Assembly: GCA_900549455.1 (NCBI GenBank)
Contig: UROM01000059.1
Location: forward strand, 1-10,082
DNA: 10,082 nt
Origin: an uncultured Collinsella sp.
GTDB taxonomy: Bacteria > Actinomycetota > Coriobacteriia > Coriobacteriales > Coriobacteriaceae
Reading direction: 5' to 3'
The notes beneath the pieces are model-generated. The model did not search any database. It saw only the letters and a program-made list of their open reading frames with translations, and had not been told where the DNA came from. Below, piece by piece: positions 5,227-10,082 of the stretch. The position numbers and the translations under genes were made by a program. The number at the start of each line of letters is the position of its first letter. Positions within the stretch are counted from its first letter, which is position 1.

Positions 5227-7623
5227 TTATTTGACGATGCTGCCCTTGGCGATGCGGGCTGAGAGGGCGACGATGATTCGGTCGTAGGCGTAGACGTCCT
5301 TGCCCAGCAAGAATCCACGGGCGCCGAGTACGTCGTTGTCGGGTGTCATGTAGGCGTGACGCATGAGGATGTCGGACTTGCGAACGCCTTCGGTCCCACT
5401 CTTGTTGGGCTTGCCGCTCAGGAACGCATCGACGGCTGCTGCACGCATACGCTGCTTGCGTTCCTGTTCGACGGTGCCGTGTCCCAGTTCGGTCATGCCC
5501 GTTGCCTGGCAATAGGCAAGCCAACGATCGTGCTCCATGTCACCTAAACGACAGATAAGGGCGAATTCCTCGCGGTTCTTCTGCTCGCTGGCATCGAACT
5601 CGGCTTTGGTAGCTGCGTCGGGAACGACGGAGCTTAATATCGCATTGGCAATGTTGTCGTTATTCGAAGCCGGCTTGACCTTGCCCTGCAGCTTCTCCCT
5701 CCAAGCATGCTCGAAGGATCCCTGCTCCACGTCGGCGTCGCTAAAGCCAAGCGCCCAGAAGTGGTAGGGGATATGTGCTGCCGAAGCTCGGCTGCTGCTC
5801 TTGTTGGATTCTTTGCCGTTGTAACTATTAACTGCCTTCTCAACGGCGAGTGTTGCGTCAAAATCATTCTCAATAGAGCCATTAAAGCAAAGGTCGTATG
5901 CCGCATTGAGCTGCACGGCCAGGCGCTCGCGCTTGTCATTGATGATGTTGCTGTAGGTGTAGAACGCCTTGCGGGCACCAAACGGATGCATGATATTGGC
6001 GGCGTCTTTGCCAGTCGCCTGAGTCTTATCGAGGCTTTTAAGGGCGCCTAGGATTTCTTCGCTCTCGATATGGGGGCAGATGACGGGTTGCTGTTTGGTG
6101 TAGTCCGGTGAGCCCTGGTCGATAAAGCGATTGAAGATCTGACGTTGGAGCATGAGCGAATAGGAGAGGTTTTGTCCACAATCTCCCATGGTTACGAAGG
6201 CGTAAAGACGAGCGTCATCGGTAATTAGCGCGTTGTCGGCCTTGGACGATACGCATTTGTTTTGAGCGTCGTAGTGCAGCGTGGTGACGGTGCCGCCGGC
6301 AATCAGGCGATCGGTTGTAACCGAGGGCGCCTCAGCTTCTACAAAGCGAATTGTCGGCATGCCGTTGCAGCTTTCGCCAAACATCTCGGGGTAGCGGGCT
6401 GCTTCGCGTTCTAGTATCGATTGGGCGTTGAGGTCGACAACAACAATGTTCAGACGAACGCCCGGCATGCGGCCCATCCAGAAGGAAGTGCGTGTTGCCT
6501 GCATGCCGAAATCTCCTGCGCCGAAAACGAGAACGGTGAGATTCTGAGGCTTGGGATTTGGGTTGACGGAGATATCGATGGGCTCGAGCACGCTGTAGAG
6601 TGGGGCTTCTTCAAGTACATCGTATATTTCGTCTTGTACGCGTGAGAGCAAGTGAAGACAAGTCGGCTCTTTGTCGGCTTTGATGGCATCGAAGATCTGG
6701 GCATCATCGGGGTTCTTGTGGGTGCAATGGAGCGTAATCTTGGGCGCGCGGCCGGCCTGAGGATCCTTGTGCGTCGCTTCGAGCATGTCGATCGTTGCGC
6801 TGACATTGTGTTCGGTTTCTTCGCTCGTTGCGACGACATCGACTGCGAGCAGATGCTTAACTGCATCGCGCAGCGATGTAATCGTTATGAGCACATCGGC
6901 TGCTTCGGAGTCGGTGAACACATAACGCACATAGCCCTGGCACAGATTGCGCAGTACGCGCTGACGCTCGCTGTCCTCGTCGCTGCCTAGACAAAAGATG
7001 AGGGCGATGTCGCCGTTGCCATTCGCGTTATTGAGCGTTCCGTCCTTGATGTTGTTAACGATATCACGCGCGAGCAACTCGGTGTTGGCGTCGACGCTCT
7101 CAAAGATAATTGCATGGTCGGCATACTTGAGATGACGCTTGATAACGCTGCCCGAGAGACGCGTGGCAACAGCGTTGAAGGCAAACAGGCCAATTTCAAC
7201 GGGAAGGGCGATGATGTATGCAAGTGTGAGCAGCGAATAGAGCAGGTTGAATACCTGGCCGGCAATGCTGCCGCCAAGGGGAATAGCGCTATAGACGGTT
7301 GACGTCACATCGGTGAGGCCGGTCTGGATGGTCGTTGTCCACCCCACTGCAAAGAAGTTGGTGATGACCCAGCTAATAAAGTTGAAGGCTCCCGGCTCCC
7401 AGCCCTCGCCAAGATCCGAGGAAAAGCACTGCGCCCAGGTAACGGGGGCGAATAGGCAAAAAGCGCCAAGAGCAAGAATTCCAAAGGCGACGATACGACG
7501 GTTGGAATTGATCTCGAAGCCAAAGAGTTTGTGCTGACAGTTGTGCCGTTCCAAGTGTATGGAATAGCAGAGCGTGACGAGAGCGACGAGGAATGCCGCG
7601 AACCAACAGATTGGAGAAATCAA
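5227..7623 (-). CDS. Channel-like membrane protein with tandem TrkA-N/Rossmann and RyR-like domains
   Basis: 798 residues. Membrane helices lie at about 5-20, 44-62 and 121-147. Between the last two, residues 79-100 (including WVITNFFAVGWTTT) look like a pore helix and loop, although no TVGYG filter is present. A first Rossmann-like segment starts at HAIIFESVDANTELLARD (170-187) and a second at NLTVLVFGAGDFG (361-373), with acidic D397 after the next strand. Paired TrkA-N/RCK-type domains behind a pore are typical of ligand-gated ion channels. Near the C-terminus, MEHDRWLAY (696-704), the basic helix after it and the 720-760 segment resemble bacterial RyR-like domains. The 60-bp gap upstream and 26-bp gap downstream place it in one operon with the repeat protein and TIR-DUF4357. 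A likely role is a nucleotide-sensing membrane effector. The channel assignment is inferred from topology; the ion and the ligand are unknown. Confidence 0.68.
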   Translation of the reverse strand: MISPICWFAAFLVALVTLCYSIHLERHNCQHKLFGFEINSNRRIVAFGILALGAFCLFAPVTWAQCFSSDLGEGWEPGAFNFISWVITNFFAVGWTTTIQTGLTDVTSTVYSAIPLGGSIAGQVFNLLYSLLTLAYIIALPVEIGLFAFNAVATRLSGSVIKRHLKYADHAIIFESVDANTELLARDIVNNIKDGTLNNANGNGDIALIFCLGSDEDSERQRVLRNLCQGYVRYVFTDSEAADVLITITSLRDAVKHLLAVDVVATSEETEHNVSATIDMLEATHKDPQAGRAPKITLHCTHKNPDDAQIFDAIKADKEPTCLHLLSRVQDEIYDVLEEAPLYSVLEPIDISVNPNPKPQNLTVLVFGAGDFGMQATRTSFWMGRMPGVRLNIVVVDLNAQSILEREAARYPEMFGESCNGMPTIRFVEAEAPSVTTDRLIAGGTVTTLHYDAQNKCVSSKADNALITDDARLYAFVTMGDCGQNLSYSLMLQRQIFNRFIDQGSPDYTKQQPVICPHIESEEILGALKSLDKTQATGKDAANIMHPFGARKAFYTYSNIINDKRERLAVQLNAAYDLCFNGSIENDFDATLAVEKAVNSYNGKESNKSSSRASAAHIPYHFWALGFSDADVEQGSFEHAWREKLQGKVKPASNNDNIANAILSSVVPDAATKAEFDASEQKNREEFALICRLGDMEHDRWLAYCQATGMTELGHGTVEQERKQRMRAAAVDAFLSGKPNKSGTEGVRKSDILMRHAYMTPDNDVLGARGFLLGKDVYAYDRIIVALSARIAKGSIVK

Positions 7624-7630
7624 AGTAGGT

Positions 7631-7637
7631 ACCTCCT
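7631..7637 (-). promoter_or_regulatory. Strong Shine-Dalgarno supporting a TTG start
   Basis: AGGAGGT on the minus strand lies exactly 7 nt before TTG at 7623-7621. No methionine occurs in the frame until about residue 280, well past the membrane helices, so the TTG start of the channel-like protein is well supported. A weak start codon with an ideal ribosome site may limit dose. Confidence 0.85.
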
Positions 7638-7683
7638 GTGAGTATAGAGATGAACGGATAACGTGAACTGGGCCTGTTGCCGC

Positions 7684-8955
7684 CTACGTAAGCATGCGGT
7701 CTCTCAGCTCGGCCGCCTCGTTAATCTCGACGTTGGTGCGGCCTTGGAGATCTTCGGTGCGCTTGCTGGTGAGCTTGCCGTCCTTTAGCCCGTAGGTGGT
7801 GTACTGAACGATTGCGCCGGCGGTTTCGGCTGCCTGACGTAGGGGCTCGTAGGTGTCGGCTTGCTCGCACCATGTATAGAAATCATCAACGGTGGCGTTG
7901 GGATTGCCGCTAAAGAGTCGATACCATTCGCGTCCAAAGCTGCCAAGGACCGAGAACGTCTTTTTCTCGACAAACTTATCGCCCTTGTATTTGTAGTCCA
8001 GCGTGAGGTCCACCAGATAGGCGGCTCCCGTTTCAAAGGCGTTCTCATTGCCCTGATGACCGATGACCTCGGCCTCCGGATAGTACTTACCAATAAACTC
8101 GGCGGCATCGCCTTCGTAATCGGCAACGATGCGCGCGCTCTGCACCTTGCCCCGCTTGTACGTGTAGCGCAGGATGCGCAGCAGTCGCTCCTGCCAAAAC
8201 GCATAGGAAAACAGGTGGTCGACAAAGTGCGGGTTCTCAAGCCGATTGGCCCGATCCATCCAAACAGTTTGGAACAGTTGGTAGTCGGCCTGCGGCTCGC
8301 CCGTGACCTCGCGGAACCACTGTACGGCGACGTCGGCGGGGATATAGAACGATAGTCGCTCCTGCGGAGTGCCGCTCTTGGTCGTTTTGGCGCGCAGGGG
8401 AATCTCGACCTCGTAGCCAGAACCGTCGTCCGTTCCGCAGTTTAAAACGGGCGGCAGCATAAACTGGCAGGGGCCCTCGTCGCATACGCGCATCGGCTGG
8501 GGGCTAACAGGTTGCCCTTCAAACTCCATCTCGATGTCTGTGTCGTCTTCTTCGTCCTCGTCATCATCTTTGATGCCAAGGTCGTAGCCGGTGTAGTAGT
8601 CATCCAGGTGTCGCTCGTTTACATTTCGCCCGTTTACGACGTCAAAGACGGTAACGCCCGTCATGCGGTCGCAATACTTTGCGACTTCAAAGAGGTTGCA
8701 GCTCTCCTCGGGCGTAAAGTTATCCATGCGGTGCTGGAATTCGGTAGCGCATTCCTCGGGATCATAGCCGTCCATGTCGCTGTCACCGATCCAAAAGTTG
8801 GGATCACGATTGCTTTTGAAGTACCACCAGTACCAGACGGGGCAGAATACCGCATTTACGCCAAAAAAGACTTTCTGGATGATGTTGCCGTTGCCGTCGA
8901 ACTTGTAATCGAGCGGCAAGTTAACAACCGGATCGTTTGATGTGTCCCGCGCCAT
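7684..8955 (-). CDS. Uncharacterised protein with threefold internal repeat and acidic linker
   Basis: 423 residues, no confident membrane segment (residues 35-46 are very aromatic but contain Pro and end in Lys). The ATG at 8955 has AGGGAG (8962-8967) 6 nt upstream. I do not recognise a family. The sequence shows three diverged copies of one unit: residues 11-55 (NLPLDYKFDGNG... then WYWWYF), 183-228 (VEIPLRAK... WFREVTGEP) and 315-360 (VDLTLDYKYKG... WYRLFSGNP). Each has two or three beta-like strands, an aromatic W-Y/F pair and a Gly/Asn-x-Pro turn. Between copies one and two lies a strongly acidic stretch (129-146, mostly Asp and Glu). This looks like a beta-rich binding scaffold, possibly for protein or ligand recognition. 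It lies upstream of the channel-like and TIR genes in the same string, so a sensor or adaptor role is a reasonable guess but unproven. Confidence 0.78.
   Translation of the reverse strand: MARDTSNDPVVNLPLDYKFDGNGNIIQKVFFGVNAVFCPVWYWWYFKSNRDPNFWIGDSDMDGYDPEECATEFQHRMDNFTPEESCNLFEVAKYCDRMTGVTVFDVVNGRNVNERHLDDYYTGYDLGIKDDDEDEEDDTDIEMEFEGQPVSPQPMRVCDEGPCQFMLPPVLNCGTDDGSGYEVEIPLRAKTTKSGTPQERLSFYIPADVAVQWFREVTGEPQADYQLFQTVWMDRANRLENPHFVDHLFSYAFWQERLLRILRYTYKRGKVQSARIVADYEGDAAEFIGKYYPEAEVIGHQGNENAFETGAAYLVDLTLDYKYKGDKFVEKKTFSVLGSFGREWYRLFSGNPNATVDDFYTWCEQADTYEPLRQAAETAGAIVQYTTYGLKDGKLTSKRTEDLQGRTNVEINEAAELRDRMLT
7876..8925 (-). repeat. Three protein-level repeat units within the 423-residue protein
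   Basis: The units map to 8791-8925, 8272-8409 and 7876-8013. Shared pattern: V-x-L/I-x-L, then K, Gly, a K/R-x-x-F strand, a W-Y/F pair about 30 residues in, and a G/N-x-P turn ending near an aromatic. Copies 2 and 3 are the most alike (WFREVTGEPQA against WYRLFSGNPNA). Copies 1 and 3 share LDYK at the first strand. Found by eye, with no statistical score. Confidence 0.6.
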
Positions 8956-8982
8956 GGTGTGCTCCCTGCGATGATTTGTGTT

Positions 8983-9023
8983 GCGCGCGCAGGTCAGATT
9001 TGATGCGTCTGACCTGCGCGCGC
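8983..9023. repeat. Perfect 16-bp inverted repeat upstream of the repeat-protein gene
   Basis: GCGCGCGCAGGTCAGA (8983-8998) and its exact complement (9008-9023) flank a 9-nt loop. The hairpin ends about 15 nt before the Shine-Dalgarno of the 423-residue protein. No U tract follows on either strand, so it is not a standard intrinsic terminator. It could attenuate transcription, stabilise or process the operon mRNA, or be a dimeric regulator site. Confidence 0.85.
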
Positions 9024-9058
9024 CTGTTACTTCGCATACTAGGCCGCCTGCGCTGCAT

Positions 9059-9119
9059 TCTGTTGCGCAACATCGTGGACGGCGCGGTTCGACGTCCAGG
9101 GCCGATGCCGCGCAACAGA
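9059..9119. repeat. Long imperfect hairpin in the intergenic gap
   Basis: The arms pair as 9059-9068 with 9110-9119 (10 bp), 9071-9075 with 9103-9107 (5 bp) and 9076-9081 with 9093-9098 (6 bp). There is a 2x2 internal loop (AA/CC), a 4-nt bulge (9099-9102) and an 11-nt apical loop. The left arm also holds the 12-bp palindrome TGTTGCGCAACA (9061-9072). It begins 28 bp after the stop of the upstream gene on the minus strand. With the next hairpin it fills most of the 192-bp gap. Whether it is an RNA element or an operator cannot be told from one sequence. Confidence 0.75.
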
Positions 9120-9147
9120 TACATGGCTTGGCCGTGCCAATCGCTCT

Positions 9148-10035
9148 CTAGTAGCGCGCCGAGCGCTGGGCGTTGCCCGGGTTGTAGCCCGCCCAGGCGG
9201 CGATGACGTCCGACTCAACGACGCTCGTTGCAATGTTGATAAAGCTGCCGCCGCGGGGCAGGTCGGTATGGAAGTCTTCGAGCAGGTTGGGCTGGAACCT
9301 AAAGTCCTCAAAGTTGACGGTGTTGGGGTTGTAGAGCTGACAAGTACCATCCTCGGTAGAGATCGGGCCAACCATGTAAACGGTCTTGTGCTCTACGACC
9401 TCGGTATCGTCGACGTCGATCACCTCTCCGCGATCGTGCGCGGCAGCGGCGTGCTCCATGAGCTCGAGGAATCGGTCGGCTTCGGCGCTGCAGAGTACGC
9501 AGCGCGAGAAGAGCACCGTAAGGGCATAACCCGTTTTACGACCCAGTTTTTCTCGTAGCTCGCTAAATCGTTGCGACTGCTCCGGGGTCATGCGCGTCTT
9601 GGACGGCGCGGTCTGCTTGAGTCCGCACGTCTTAAGGAACATCGCGTTGGCCTTGCGCAGGGCGCTCATAGCGGCAGAGTCGCTTTTTGCCGCGGAGACG
9701 TTGATGCGTCCTCCCTCGGGAATCTGCTTATAGCGAGAGAAGCCCTTCTCGCCCTCGACGGGCATCCAGTACGTAATGACGTCATTTTCCACTACGCTAA
9801 AACGGCACGTAAAGGGCGCGCCGATTGCCGGTGCCTCGCCGTAGAACTTTACGCGTACGGCTTGGTCGGTGTCCGCCATCCACATCATAAAGCGATGGCT
9901 ATTGTCGCCGTCATGGCTCCGGAGCTTTGCAATAAGGTAGCAAACCGAGTCGCAGCGGCTCTCGAGTGCGGCACCTCTTCCGGTGGCGATGGCGCTTATG
10001 TCTTGGGCCTTGAGCTCGATGTCGCGGTGCAGCGC
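9148..10035 (-). CDS. Hypothetical protein, C-terminal 295 residues (5' end lost at contig edge)
   Basis: The frame is open from the adapter junction to TAG at 9150-9148. The true start is outside the contig, and the apparent MRSSAASDVYKRQ start is adapter. No membrane segment is evident. The visible part begins with a mixed strand-rich region (about 30-90, with YLIAKLRSHDGD and KFYGEAPAIGAPF), then an Ala/Ser/Lys-rich helix (about 113-135), a charged helix (151-164) and one CVLC pair (179-182). A single CxxC does not establish metal binding. I recognise no family. The 30-75 segment faintly resembles the repeat unit of the next gene, which is suggestive only. It precedes that gene by 192 bp on the same strand, and the hairpins between them may set relative expression. 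Confidence 0.75.
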   Translation of the reverse strand, partial: ALHRDIELKAQDISAIATGRGAALESRCDSVCYLIAKLRSHDGDNSHRFMMWMADTDQAVRVKFYGEAPAIGAPFTCRFSVVENDVITYWMPVEGEKGFSRYKQIPEGGRINVSAAKSDSAAMSALRKANAMFLKTCGLKQTAPSKTRMTPEQSQRFSELREKLGRKTGYALTVLFSRCVLCSAEADRFLELMEHAAAAHDRGEVIDVDDTEVVEHKTVYMVGPISTEDGTCQLYNPNTVNFEDFRFQPNLLEDFHTDLPRGGSFINIATSVVESDVIAAWAGYNPGNAQRSARY

Positions 10036-10082
10036 CTGTCTCTTATACACATCTGACGCTGCCGACGATCGCATAAGTGTAG
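10036..10082 (-). other. Illumina Nextera i5 adapter (artefact), inverted copy
   Basis: This is the exact reverse complement of the left adapter, with the same index and two bases shorter. Mosaic end 10036-10054, overhang 10055-10068, index 10069-10076. It is not a biological terminal repeat. Confidence 0.98.

Noticed and set aside
5201..5524. Longer N-terminal extension of the TIR-DUF4357 protein
   Set aside because: It overlaps the channel-like gene, is Arg/His-rich in the manner of an antiphase shadow, and is bypassed by a good ribosome site at 5206-5210.
8921..9124. 67-residue minus-strand reading frame across the intergenic hairpins
   Set aside because: Very Arg-rich, no Shine-Dalgarno before its ATG, and it overlaps the structured elements and the start of the next gene.
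9039..9147. Frame after the upstream gene's stop that ends in a protein-like stretch (AVHDVAQQNAAQAA), suggesting a frameshifted C-terminus
   Set aside because: Too short to judge, and there is no homologue in the window to anchor a shift; the existing stop is kept.
1..10082. Terminal inverted repeats suggesting a mobile element or linear replicon
   Set aside because: Both copies are Nextera adapter with an index sequence and cannot be genomic.

Overview
This is a complete short contig from a shotgun assembly. Both ends are untrimmed Illumina Nextera adapter (1-49 and 10036-10082), so only 50-10035 is biological. Moderately to very GC-rich DNA, strong Shine-Dalgarno sites and the style of the proteins suggest a gut actinobacterium of the Coriobacteriia, perhaps Collinsella-like. 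That is an impression, not a measured assignment. No rRNA, tRNA, transposase, integrase or CRISPR array was seen.

The window holds two gene strings that point at each other. The plus-strand string (50-4094) contains the C-terminal end of an unknown protein and two paralogous single-pass membrane proteins with an EF-hand-like loop and leucine-rich-repeat-like sequence. The second paralog carries a +1 frameshift. The string ends with a cytosolic TIR domain fused to a class I SAM-dependent methyltransferase. The minus-strand string (10035-4145, read leftwards) contains an unknown 5'-truncated protein, a 192-bp gap with two strong hairpins, an unknown protein built on a threefold internal repeat, a channel-like membrane protein with two Rossmann/TrkA-N-like segments and a RyR-like domain, and finally a TIR-DUF4357 protein. 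The strings meet at a bidirectional terminator (4106-4142).

The most interesting reading is a defence or signalling island. Many bacterial TIR domains consume NAD+ or make cyclic ADP-ribose-type signals, and both TIR domains here keep a glutamate at the expected catalytic position. The minus-strand pair (TIR-DUF4357 26 bp downstream of a channel-like TrkA-N/RyR protein) looks like a candidate system in which a TIR-derived nucleotide gates a membrane effector. The plus-strand group places surface-facing LRR-like proteins beside a cytosolic TIR-methyltransferase. The coupling of these genes is inference from gene order and domain content.
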